Positions 54,595 through 64,000 of a stretch of DNA of 64,000 nt are shown piece by piece (the first letter of the stretch is position 1; every line of letters starts with the position of its first letter). Position numbers and translations under genes: made by a program. Below the pieces are notes generated by a model. The model had not been told where the DNA came from and did not search any database. It saw only the letters and a program-made list of their open reading frames with translations. The stretch is from Conchocele bisecta (Eukaryota; Mollusca; Bivalvia; Lucinida; Thyasiridae), in NCBI GenBank assembly GCA_029237695.1, contig CM055265.1, positions 73,447,912-73,511,911 on the forward strand, given 5' to 3'.

Positions 54595-54970
54595 CAATAC
54601 AGAATATGTCCGGAGGTGATAAACGGACATATCACATGTTGCCTCCAATACAGAATATGTCCGGAGGAGATAAACAGACATATCACATGTTGCCTATAAA
54701 CAGACATATCACGTGTTGCCTCCAATACAGAATATGTCTGGAGGAGATAAACAGACATATCACATGTTGCCTCCAATGCAGAATATGTCTGGAGGAGATA
54801 AACAGACATATCACATGTTGCCTCCAATGCAGAATATGTCCGGAGGAGATAAACAGACATGTTGCCTCTAATACAGAATATGTCCGGAGGAGATAAACAG
54901 ACATATCACATGTTGCCTCCAATACAGAATATGTCCGGAGGAGATAAACGGACATATCATATGTTGCCTT
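54595..54970. repeat. 51-bp tandem array, about 7 units
   Basis: Units of TCCGGAGGAGATAAACAGAC, ATATCACATGTTGCC and TCCAATACAGAATATG, two of them shortened. 51 is 17 codons, so several ~100-codon ORFs open on both strands; these are not genes. Confidence 0.9.
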
Positions 54971-54971
54971 G

Positions 54972-55029
54972 CCTGCTAAGTACACTTTGAAGGAGAAATT
55001 TTCAATTTATGGATAAAGTTATTAATTTT
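54972..55029. repeat. Family A MITE, left piece
   Basis: CTGCTAAGTACACTTTGAAG...TTATTAATTTTTAT is family A up to the RC-2 insertion; it continues at 56477. Confidence 0.75.
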
Positions 55030-55362
55030 TATACGCCCGTTTGAAAAAAACGGGACGTATTATGTATTCATCATGTCGGCTGCGGGAGGGCGGGCGGGCA
55101 GACGGGTGGACGGGCACAGCTTGTCCACGCAATAACTAGAGGTCTACTTGACGGATTGTAACCAAATTTGGTATACATGTTTATCACGGCAAGCCGAAGA
55201 AGCCTATTGATTTTGATTTTTCGCACTCTGTTTCCTTGTCCGCGCAATAACTCAAGTTCTACTTCACCGCTCGTAACCAAATTCGGTATACATGTTTATC
55301 ATGGCAAGAAGCTACTGATTTTGAAAATTTCCGATACTTATCTCCCCTTGGCAGCCATTTTT

Positions 55363-56188
55363 GTCTCGCCTGCAAAGCAGAAAGCGAGACATAGGTTTTG
55401 CTTTTCCGGTGTCGTCGTCATCATTCAATGTTAAGTTTTCGTGTTACGGTCATCACTTCAACACCTTATCAGCTACAGTCATCAAACTTTATACATACCT
55501 TTACTATGATATGTAGATGAATATAGGACTATTAAAAAAAATCTGGGCTCCAGGGTCAAGGTCAATCAAACTCTATTTCTTTCTATGTTACAAACTGAAC
55601 ATTAATGCATGAAGACCCGTTTTCTCGTGTGTTCTGTACACCTTACCTATAGAGAGAACAATAAATAGCCTTCTCCTGTTGAACAATAGTGACTGCCAGA
55701 GCCCTTCACTTGTGCATGTGCAAGCATGTGCAAATGTCCAGACTGACCACTAACTGTCCAGGTAAATTATTACAGGTAATTTATACAGGTAAATTATTAT
55801 ATTACTTTCCGTAAACTGTGTTGACAATATTGTGGCAATATGTGGACCTGTGCAGATATGATATGTAGATAAATATAGGACTATTAAAAAAAATTCTTGG
55901 CTCCAGTAGCGAGCATTATTTTTTGTTAATTTTTAAAAAAAAATAATATTTTTTTCAAATTCTTTTTCAATTTGTTTCTAGTAGCATAAGGTCGTAAGTG
56001 CGATATACGGACTATTATCATTTAATAAAACAATTATTGACTAGTGAGCCATAGAATATAATCTGATATTCTATGGCTCACTAGTCAATAATTGTATAAT
56101 ATGTTCGGGCCAGTGAAAATTGCTTTCGGGCCCAGGCTTGAGGTCCAGGCGGGACAAGGCGAGACATTTGATTCCGCGGAATTCTTGT
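55363..56188 (+). mobile_element. RC-3 element nested in RC-2
   Basis: 5' GTCTCGCCTGCAAAGCAGAA; 3' AAGGCGAGACATTTG...GAATTCTTGTT. GTCTCGCCT/AGGCGAGAC is inverted. The flanks rejoin as CAGCCATTTTT + AATTTTCGCACTCTG, exactly the uninterrupted RC-2 sequence near 5165-5180, so no target duplication is evident. Contains a perfect palindrome near 56029-56094. Confidence 0.8.
56029..56094. repeat. Palindrome inside RC-3
   Basis: CAATTATTGACTAGTGAGCC...ATATAATCTGATAT... with an exact inverse arm. Near-perfect, 66 bp. Confidence 0.8.
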
Positions 56189-56476
56189 TAATTTTCGCAC
56201 TCTGTATCCTTGTCCACGCAATAACTCAAGTTCTACTTGACCGATCTTAACCAAATTCGGTATACATGTTTAGCATGGCAAGACGACGAAGAAGCCTATT
56301 GATTTTGACTCTATTTTGAGCCTATTGACTCTGTATCTTTGTCCACGCAATAAGTCAAGTTCTACTTGACGGATCATAATTTGGTTTACATTTTTATCAC
56401 GTCAAGATGAGTTATCTCCCCTTGTAGACTGGCCTTGCCTCGACGGGCGTATATTGTGACCTTCTGCACTCTTGTT

Positions 56477-56690
56477 ATTAATTTGAATTTATTACATTAT
56501 CACAGCCAAAATGGCTGTGATAATGTAATAAATTCAGTATAATAGTTCTGCATACTGTTAATCATCAAATATATGCTGTCGTTAGTTCTATATGAAATAA
56601 TGTATATCTGGAAAAAATAAATGATTACTCCCTCAAAGTATACTTAGCTAGATAAGTATACATGTACTTTGCAACTGTTGTGAAATGACT
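56477..56690. repeat. Family A MITE, right piece
   Basis: Resumes family A with the TTATTACATTATCACAGCC hairpin (56493-56533) and the right arm AAGTATACTTAGCTAG. Confidence 0.8.
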
Positions 56691-56712
56691 GCGAGTGGAT
56701 GAAGAGGGGTGT

Positions 56713-57072
56713 ATTATAGGAATGAATGGCCTTTTTGTGGAATTTATCGGGGTATAAACTTGGAAAAGTCGCGGGAATACTGGACGAAGGCCGGAAGGCC
56801 TCGTCCAGTATTCCCGCGGCTTTTCCAAGTTTATATCCCCGATAAATTCCACAAAAAGGCCATTCATTCCTTATAATTCCAGCATTTGAAATAAATTCAT
56901 CAAGAAAATGTGTTTATTTTCCGTTTTCTTAAGAATTATTTTAACTGCGCCTCACGGTTACGGAAAGTAGTTTGGCATGGGAGTTTACTGGGATATAAAT
57001 TTTGGACAGAGACTTGCTACGGGCCAATCAAATGTTAGGGAATTGTGTAAATATTTTTGTGCTGGAATTATT
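56713..57072. repeat. GGAATGAATGGCC foldback plus 3' extension
   Basis: Best-conserved copy: foldback 56713-56882, then the same ~190 bp extension as 53691-53880 up to GTGCTGGAATTATTG. Confidence 0.85.
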
Positions 57073-57193
57073 GCACTTGTGACCAGTCTTACATCAGATT
57101 CAATCACAAAATATGGTTCTGTCAACCAAACACACCATTTGTTTCCACCCATTGCATTTGGAATACATTTTATATTTTTCTCATTTCTCAACG

Positions 57194-57270
57194 AAAGCAT
57201 ATATTGTCACCACTCATTTGAACCGTCTCACCAAGACGGTTCAAATGGTGGTGACAATATATAGTTTCGT
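57194..57270. repeat. CATTTGAACCGTCTC hairpin
   Basis: TATTGTCACCACTCATTTGA and the inverse TTCAAATGGTGGTGACAATA around CCGTCTCACCAAGACGG. Confidence 0.8.
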
Positions 57271-57974
57271 CGAGAAACAACAAAATTATTTGACATTTTC
57301 TGTAAATAAAATTTTGTATCTTCAGAATACAGTGAAATCCAGTATAGTTTCATGGGGAAACGACACCCGTTACATGGAATGGTTTACAAACTTATCATTC
57401 GACAGATGGTAACTGCTGCTGGCATGAAATGGAAGAAGCATACAATCCTACACGCTTCAGTGCCAGTACTTATTGCAGATTGACTTGCTGTCATTGTGCC
57501 AAGCATTGATTGGCCAAAGTTTACACAAGTGACATATTTTTCTGTAGTGAATGATCCACTGATGGTCGGGTGGCTGTTTTCATTGATTGGAGCTGTCTGG
57601 CAATTAAGTTACGTAATCAGTTGCGCCATGTGTGAAATTTTGCTGCATAATTGGACGGACTAGCTAAGGTTGCAGGATAAAGGAGATTGCAAGCTTATCG
57701 GCGCAGTAGGCTTTAATTCAGATTTTATTCGCCGTCCAGGTTTTTCATTCGCGAGATGTCGGGTTGCCGATAGTCGGGTTGCCGATCATTGTGATGGAAT
57801 TCAACGTGAATTGGGACGATTTCCCGTGATAGCCACTTACTTATATATATCCCCATGCAGTCCTGGTTCCAGATAATACTGGGATTGTACAGTGTAACGT
57901 CTCTAAACTGGACACACTCGAACGATGATTTGTGGCTGTGACTGGAGAAATGGTGCTTATAGGATTTATCGTGC
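57271..57974. other. No gene; one mariner-like end
   Basis: 57881-57925 has CAGTGTAACGTCTCTAAACTGGACAC-like sequence, a single end of the TA-flanked family. No gene supported. Confidence 0.45.
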
Positions 57975-59115
57975 CTGTAGCAAATTTCACCAAAATTGCA
58001 AAGCATACTTATGTAGCAAAGTATACTTTGAGGGAGTAATCATTTATTTTTCCCGAAATGCATCATTATGCCTCCGCCACCGAATGGTGAGGGGGGCATA
58101 TAGTGTTACCGGCGTCCGTACGTACATACGTACGTACGTACGTGTCCCGAAACCTTAACCGTTTCCTTGCTCGGATCTGCTTCACATTTCACACACGCAT
58201 TGCTCCAATGTTTCTCTACCGCCCTGTGACAAATCCACATTCGTCCCGCCCGCACTAAGCCCAGCGTCAAGGTCACATACTTTGTGCGTTCGAAACCTTA
58301 ACGTTCGGGTAAATGGCTTATAATTTCTGTTTCCTTGCTTGGATCTGCTTCACATTTCACACACGCATTGCTCCAATGGTCCTCTACCACCCTGTGACAA
58401 ATCCACATTCGTCCCGCCCCCACTAAGCCCAGGGTCAAGGTCACAGACTTTGTGCGTTCAAAACCTTAATGCTCGGGTAAATGGCTTATAATTTATGTTT
58501 CCTTGCTTGGATCTGCTTCACATTTCACACACGCAGTGCTCCAATGGTCCTCTACCGCCCTGTGACAAATCCACATTCGTCCCACCCCTGCTAAGCCCAG
58601 GGTCAAGGTCACAGAATTGGTGCGTTTGAATCCTTAACGCTCGGGTAAATGGCTTATAATTTCTATTTCCTTGCTCAGATCTGCTTCACATTTCACACAC
58701 GCATTTCTCCAATGTTCCTCTACCGCCATGTGACAAATCCACATTCGTCTCGCCCACGCTAAGCCCTGGGTCAAGCTCACAGACTTCGTGCATTCAAAAC
58801 CTTAACACTCGGGTAAATGGCTTTTAATCAAATATGCCTCGTTTTCTTTGGTTGCCAGCGGGGGCATTCGTGTGCCGACAGGCCACATTTCTAGTTTAAT
58901 ATAGTACTAACGACTTCATATATTTGATGATTAAAAGTAGGTATGCAGAATTATTATACCGGTACTGAATTTATTACATTATCACAGCCAAAATGGCTGT
59001 GATAATGTAATAAATTCAGTATAATAAAAATTAATAAATTTATCCTTAAATTGAAAATTTCTCCCTCAAAGTGTACTTTGCAAGATAAGTATACTTTGAA
59101 ATTTTTGTGAAATCG
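57975..59115. repeat. Family A MITE split by RC-4
   Basis: The left arm 57985-58069 (ATTGCAAAGCATACTTATGT, CACCAAAATTGC) and the remainder 58896-59115 (ATATATTTGATGATTAAAAG, hairpin at 58970-59015) flank RC-4. A second copy of the final arm lies at 59251-59315. Confidence 0.8.
58070..58895 (+). mobile_element. RC-4 element carrying 177-bp satellite units
   Basis: 5' TATGCCTCCGCCACCGAATG then GGGGGGCATATAGTG; a (TACG)n tract at 58115-58141; four ~170-bp units of the satellite also at 20930-22190. 3' end ATTCGTGTGCCGACAGG...CACATTTCTAGT. Insertion within family A shows no clear target duplication. Confidence 0.7.
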
Positions 59116-59124
59116 GCTAAAGAT

Positions 59125-59246
59125 CCGAGAATATGAAAATTACTGCAAAAAGTGCAGATCCTGATGAGACAGCTCGTCACAAGCCGGCTCATTTGAGACT
59201 ACACTATTTGCCAAAACCACTATACAGGCCTGTGGTATTGAAAGGG
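59125..59246. repeat. TTAA-2 MITE, right part
   Basis: GAATATGAAAATTACTGCAA to GTATTGAAAGGG before TTAA (59247-59250). Flanked on both sides by copies of the family A end. Confidence 0.75.
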
Positions 59247-59315
59247 TTAAATTGAAAATTTCTCCCTCATGTGTACTTAGCAAGATAAGTATACTTTGCA
59301 ATTTTGGTGATATCG

Positions 59316-60275
59316 GCTACTCGTCTGCCAGCTCAGTCCTGAAGAATGATAAGGATCTATGAGGTGCACTTTGCTTATATCTAAAAAACGATTTGGTCAA
59401 ATCGGTTATGAAATATTTCATTAGCTGGTTCATTTGTGCAAACATTAACATATTGGTTCTATGAAATAAATCACAATATTTCGTAAAGTAGTCATTTATT
59501 CACAGTCATCTACGTATACGTCAGCACGGAGCAGTTTGACGTCATCTAACGTTACGTAATGATGTAATTAGCATTGTTTCATTGGCTTTCGAAGCGCTGT
59601 CCCCCATGCGTCAGGGGCGAGTCCCATGTAGTGGCGCGAGTACGCTAGGCGTACTCGCGCCACTACATGGGGCTCGCCCCTAAGTGAAATAAACGTTTTC
59701 CTCTCACAGGCGCCATTTAGTTCCATCGATTTTCATCAAATGCTCTAATTACATGTAATTTCAATAGAAAGCCACTTACATGTAAGTAGCACATGTTTGA
59801 TTACCTGTTGTTTTTGTATATTATAATGTCATTCAACACTTCATGCTACCCGTCATGGATTAAAATCCCATATAAATTTCAGCATACCTGTATACTAGAC
59901 CTGTGACAATATTTTGCCACGGTATCAGAATGCACAAATTTTAGTTGAAGCGCCAAACACGGAAATAACCGCGGAATGTTGCTCCGTCCATTGACGCGAC
60001 GTCACAAATTTTTATTTCAAATTTCCTGCACTACCTGCATCCGTGTTATATAATACGTTTGTTTTCAAACAAACGAGAAAACAAACGAAGTCGAAACTGC
60101 ACCATATAATCCGCACAGCTGTGAAACTCGAAGCACAGTTATTACGTGAAATGTTAGAATTTTCAACTGCTCCGTGGTGACATTATTTTGTTGCTATAGA
60201 TACACGTTACGTGCGAACGGATTGTCACAAAGTATGTTCTTATTTTCAAATCAATTCAAGTTGACCAGATGTAAA
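59316..60275. other. Intergenic; near-perfect palindrome at 59613-59682
   Basis: AGGGGCGAGTCCCATGTAGT and the inverse enclose GGCGCGAGTACGC/GGCGTACTCGCGCC with one mismatch: a 70-bp GC-rich foldback. No gene; a CAGTTATTACGTG-type region shows nothing else. Confidence 0.6.
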
Positions 60276-60463
60276 TGTTATAGGCAAAAGGTGTAGATCC
60301 GGCTCATCAGGATCTGCAATTTTTGCAACTAATTTTCATATTTTTGAGGGCAAAAACACCCCCTTTTCATAAATGGACCTGTCTGAAAATCATTTTCTGA
60401 CAGTTAGATTGCTTGCAAAATTAACATATCAAAATTCATTCCAGTTAATTAGGGGTGAAAGGG
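60276..60463. repeat. TTAA-2 MITE, right half
   Basis: GTGTAGATCCGGCTCATCAG through GGGCAAAAACACCCCCTTTT to AGGGGTGAAAGGG, then TTAA (60464-60467). Confidence 0.8.
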
Positions 60464-60544
60464 TTAAACTTTTTATCAAGAATGTCCGAGAACTTTATGA
60501 CTGCACCTCGTATATGTTTCTTGGAAGCGGGTCTGGTGTTTCAA

Positions 60545-60639
60545 TGACGGAATGGCGATCAGTGCGGATCCTCATCAGACTGCACGAATGTGTAGGCTGA
60601 TCTTCATTCACATTGGTCGCAAATACCATAAGCCCCATT
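60545..60639. repeat. Dispersed GATCAGTGCGGATC repeat
   Basis: Related to 9236-9335 (CATCAGACTGCACGA, GGCTGATCTTC, GGTCGCAAATACC). Confidence 0.5.
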
Positions 60640-61711
60640 TTTAGCTTGACTATTCGAAGAATAGTTAGAGCTTATGTAGTCACCCCGGCATCGGCGTCGG
60701 CATCGGTGTAGGCGTCCCCATCACCATCACACCTTGGTTAAGGTTTTTAGTCAATCTTGTATATGGAATACTCCTCGCCCTACACCCACCATACTTGGAC
60801 AACTTCATCTCCTTGGACAACAACCCCTGACCTATATTTGACCTTGACCTACATTTAACCTTGAATTACTTGGTTAATTCCCCTTGGTTAAGGTTTTTAG
60901 TCAACCTTGTACATGGAATACTATTGTGCATACATACACCATACTTGGACAACCTTTTCTCATAGGGATGTACATCAATAACCCCTGATCTATATTTGAC
61001 CTTGACCTTCATTTCTTCTTGAATTACTTTGTTAATTCCCCTTGGTTAAGGTTTTTAGTCAAGCTTGTAGATGGAATACTCCTGGCCCTACACCAACCAT
61101 ACTTGGAGAACTTCATCTCCTAGTGATGTACGTCAACAACCCCTGACCTATATTTGACCTTGACCTACATTTAACCTTGAATTACTTAGTTAATTCCCCT
61201 TGGTTAAGGTTTTTAGTCAACCTTGGTTAAGGTTTTTAGTCAAGCTTGTACATGGAATACTATTGTGCATACAGACACCATACTTGGACAACCTTTTCTC
61301 ATAGGGATGTACATCAATAACCCCTGATCTATATTTGACCTTGACCTACATTTCCTCTTGAATTACTTACTTATTTCCCCTTGGTTAAGGTTTTTAGTCA
61401 AACTTTGTTTAGGTTTTTAGTCAAACTTTGTTAAGGTTTATAGTCAAGCTTGTATATGGAATACTCCTGGGCCTACAGCAACCATACTTGGACAACTTCA
61501 TCTCCTAGTGATGTACATCAATAATCCCTGACCTATATTTGACCGTGACCTACTTTTACCCTTGGATTACTTACTTAATTTCCCTTGGTTAAGGTTTTTA
61601 GTCAACCTTGGTTAAGGTTTTTATGCAGGCCGCGGCCACCTTGTTTGTCAAGCTATGTGTACATTGACAACCCTCGTAGTCGAGCTATGCTGTTCTCCTA
61701 CAGCTCTTGTT
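60640..61711 (+). mobile_element. RC-1 element, short copy
   Basis: TTTAGCTTGACTATTCGAAG to CTCGTAGTCGAGCTATGC...CAGCTCTTGTT. About six ~163-bp units. Differs from 47601-49098 mainly in unit number, as expected for array expansion or contraction between copies. Confidence 0.8.
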
Positions 61712-61809
61712 ACAGTTACAGCCACATTTAGGTGGCGTTCCACTGTTCATCTTGGCCCTAAATAAGACTTGTCTGTGTCAATGGGCAATTAAGCACAATT
61801 TCATTCCAC

Positions 61810-62211
61810 TGTTTATCAGGTGCATAGCTGAGATAATCCCAGCTTTACGGATGTGGCAGTCTTGTACTATTTCATCTGTCTTTTATATTTTCTGTATCCT
61901 AGCTGAGACACCTTTTTTATCACAATAACAGCCAATTCGCAGTGATTCTGTCCTCCTGCTTTGTGAAGTTGTGAGCGACGTGAAAATATGGATGATACTT
62001 ACCTGTTTCTCGTTGGTTTATGGATGTTTTGATAGAATACTGCCAAATTTAAGAGCGCAAAATACGAGGACAGAATCACTGAGAATGGGGCTGTTATTCA
62101 ATATTGTGACCAAAATTGCACAGCAGGTGTCTCAGCTAACAGGATAAAGAAAACAAAAAAAGACAGAAGAGATAGTAAAAGTCATCTGCATAGCTGAGAT
62201 TATCTAAGCTA
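61810..62211. repeat. AGCTGAGAT TIR element, long copy
   Basis: AGCTGAGATAATCCCAGCTT and the inverse AGCTGAGATTATCTAAGCT; inner TTTCATCTGTCTTTTATATT inverted. A second inner pair lies around GCTGAGACACC / GGTGTCTCAGC and GTGATTCTGTCCTC / GAGGACAGAATCAC, giving a nested-hairpin fold. Confidence 0.75.
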
Positions 62212-62214
62212 TCA

Positions 62215-62423
62215 GGGGCCCGTTTCACTAAACTTCGTACGACTAAAATGTTCGTTAGTGCAAGTTTAGGATCGTCTGGAAATATGCAGCCTATGCTCAA
62301 TAAATGTCAATCCAATAATTGTTTACAAGAAAACTGTGTTAATGTGAAATTTACATCATAATTTATCATAATTTTGCACTTAAAAACATTTTAGTCGTAC
62401 AAAGTTTAATGAAACAGGCCCCC
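62215..62423. repeat. GGGGGCC element, uninterrupted copy
   Basis: GGGGCCCGTTTCACTAAACT and the inverse ending AGGCCCCC. Contains one TTAA (62339-62342) where 10431-10970 carries a TTAA-3 insertion. Confidence 0.85.
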
Positions 62424-63034
62424 TGTGCATAGCTGCACATTGACAAAACACATATTGACTGATAACAGTGCTGTATCAGGAATTCAAGCTCACCTATAGA
62501 ATGAATCACAGTCACTGTGTATTTGAAAACTACGGTACTTTCGCTGGCGTTTCATTGGTCCAACCATGTCGCGTTATCGAGGCATTATCTACTAAATAGA
62601 GTTTATCAAGTTTATCAGACAAGGCTTGGAAATGCGTAGGAATTCTGAGGTTTGAATTCCGAGGCTTGACGAGGAATTTCTACCGTTTCCGAACATGATA
62701 TCAAAAGAGAGTAGCCTTCTATTCTATTTCTATATTCTATTTATCAGGTAACGTTTTATGCTTGAAATTGACCACAGATGGCGTCATTATCTATAGACAG
62801 ATCGCGGACTTGTTGACGTTGCGTCATTACACTGACGTTATTTGGTAACGTCAAGTGACGTCATCCAACCAATGGAACGTCAGTTTTCACTTTGTTGTAA
62901 ACCGGATGTTTGTATCAGGTCAATGCCTGATACAACAATATGTTATCAGTCGTACGTATTCGGTCAATACAGGGCAGGTTACCTGATAAATGACGTTAGT
63001 GTGATCACTCAACAAATACAAAGTCCACCTTCAT
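62424..63034. other. No gene seen
   Basis: Nothing supported beyond a GTATCAGGTCAATGCCTGATAC hairpin near 62912. Confidence 0.4.
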
Positions 63035-63038
63035 TTAA

Positions 63039-63412
63039 AGGTACATGCCCACTCAGTAGGCACAAAATGTTCTTTGTAGGAATTAAATAAGTGTATAATT
63101 GTATAACTATTCCACCAGTTCTAAAAATTACGAATGTTCTCTATACAGATAGGTATGATCATTGCACATCCAAAAGAATATACATAGAATAAATAGTAAT
63201 GTCCGTTAACATTTAAAGGAAACATGGTTATTGTCCCGCTGTGAAAATTTTCGTCTAATATAAAATGTATAATAATGAAGATCAATACGTGGGGTAATGG
63301 TGAATGAAAGTTTTTTTTCTTCAGAAATTGTCATATCTACCAGACTATACAAAACTATCTGTCTCCCTCATTATAACCTGGCATTGTGTGTCGACTGAGT
63401 GGGCATGTACCT
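63039..63412. repeat. TTAA-3 MITE, 374 bp
   Basis: TTAA at 63035-63038 and 63413-63416. AGGTACATGCCCACTCAGTA and the inverse CGACTGAGTGGGCATGTACC. Confidence 0.9.
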
Positions 63413-63465
63413 TTAATGAAAACCACATGACGCATTTCATCACATGAAATGTTACCTGATAAATA

Positions 63466-63596
63466 GAATACCAGGCTAGTGTGTTTTGACATCATAGTCA
63501 CATTTATTTTGGAAACGATAGGAATTACTGTGTGTTTTCCAGCGTCGACAAACTGGATATCAAAACAAGTACACCAGCCTGGTATTCTCTAATCCA
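63466..63596. repeat. GAATACCAGGCTAGTGTG foldback
   Basis: AGAATACCAGGCTAGTGTG at the left is inverted at the right (CACCAGCCTGGTATTCT); TTTTGACATC / GATATCAAAAC continue the arms. Confidence 0.75.
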
Positions 63597-63604
63597 CTCT
63601 ACAG

Positions 63605-63951
63605 TGTGCCAGATAAGGTGCATATTGGCGTATTTTAGCAGAATACGCATTGATTATCAAAAGAGGGAATACAAAATACTCACAGCAATGTGACAATATG
63701 CATTGATTTTCAAATTGAGTAGCGAAAATACTGTAATAAAGTTGAAAAATTACTTAGTTGAGCTGCAAAAAGCAAACAGTATTTGCTTTTTGCAGCTCAA
63801 ATAAGTGAATTTTTAAATTTGTTTTATTTGTTATCATTTGTTCCCTGTTTAATAGGGAAGAAAATGAATACTACAGTTGTAAAGAAAAATACACATTGAA
63901 TTTAAAATCTGGGGGTATAATACTCTTTAGATACAAAACTTATCTGGAGCT
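63605..63951. repeat. TIR MITE with CAGATAAG ends, copy 2
   Basis: Same GAGCTGCAAAAAGCAAACAG hairpin and TTATCTGGAGCT end as 835-1149, with a ~35-bp insertion after the hairpin (TTTATTTGTTATCATTTG). Confidence 0.8.
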
Positions 63952-64000
63952 TTGCTCTCTATGCATCAGGCATTTAACTTCTCCAACACTTGTGTGTGTG

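Larger units (their letters stand above)
55030..56476 (+). mobile_element. RC-2 element inserted in family A
   Basis: 5' ATACGCCCGTTTGAAAAAAA with a hairpin to ACGGGACGTAT; 3' GACGGGCGTATATTGTGACC...CACTCTTGTT. ATACGCCCGT/ACGGGCGTAT is the subterminal inverted repeat. The core has ~150-bp units (CTCTGTATCCTTGTCCACGC, GGTATACATGTTTATCA). Interrupted by RC-3 at 55363-56188. Confidence 0.75.

Noticed and set aside
54558..54985. Several ~100-codon ORFs on both strands
   Set aside because: Product of a 51-bp (17-codon) tandem array.
56977..57264. 95-codon ORF sharing a start with 53790-53880
   Set aside because: Shared part is the extension of a dispersed foldback repeat and the rest runs into another hairpin.

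Overview
The window looks like intergenic or heterochromatic DNA from an invertebrate animal, most likely a bivalve mollusc. It is AT-rich and densely packed with palindromic MITEs. It carries CCTTGACC-containing tandem-repeat elements of the kind common in bivalve genomes, tRNA-like pol III modules, one solo LTR, a decayed LINE ORF1 and a 500-N scaffold gap. I see no intact host protein-coding gene, rRNA or convincing functional tRNA. The species call is an inference from repeat style, not from a marker gene.

Repeat families named below. Family A is a ~300 bp MITE whose centre is a TTACATTATCACAGCC hairpin. TTAA-1, TTAA-2, TTAA-3 and TTAA-4 are four unrelated-looking palindromic MITE families, all bordered by TTAA; TTAA-1 has CCCTTAGACCGCT ends, TTAA-2 CCCTTTCACC ends, TTAA-3 AGGTACATGCCCACT ends and TTAA-4 CTCTTTGCATGCT ends. 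RC-1 to RC-5 are longer elements with subterminal inverted repeats and usually a tandem-repeat core; RC-1, RC-2 and RC-3 share the 3' end CTTGTT. They resemble Helentron-like or bivalve 'pearl'-type non-autonomous elements.

Layout. 1-14.3 kb: MITEs, 21-bp and ~170-bp tandem arrays, nested insertions. 14.8-16.6 kb: plus-strand LINE ORF1/gag-like pseudogene (SGNH esterase-like domain plus CCHC knuckle), cut by the gap at 16602-17101. 17.1-20.9 kb: the most unusual part, a compact gene island. On the plus strand it has a frameshifted fibre-like gene (short N-terminus, about eight 48-residue helical repeats, a beta-rich head) and then three tiny ORFs, one hydrophobic. On the minus strand, converging on it, are four more small ORFs, two of which overlap as ATGA. 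This layout suggests a decayed virus-like or large mobile element. I cannot assign it to a known family. 20.9-22.2 kb: 177-bp tandem array. 22.2-31.6 kb: MITEs and a 1,045-bp solo LTR. 32-36.1 kb: a 4.1-kb element with diverged inverted ends around a 21-bp minisatellite. 38-44 kb: hairpins, arrays and a near-identical 692-bp tandem duplication. 45-52 kb: a diverged segmental duplication flanking a mirrored GATATC minisatellite that holds an RC-1 insertion. 53-64 kb: more arrays, a three-level nested insertion (family A, RC-2, RC-3), a second RC-1 and more MITEs.

Several insertions can be paired with empty sites inside this same window. These give directly readable target-site evidence: TTAA for TTAA-1 and TTAA-3, TA for a mariner-like element, ATAT for the solo LTR, and no clear duplication for RC-3.
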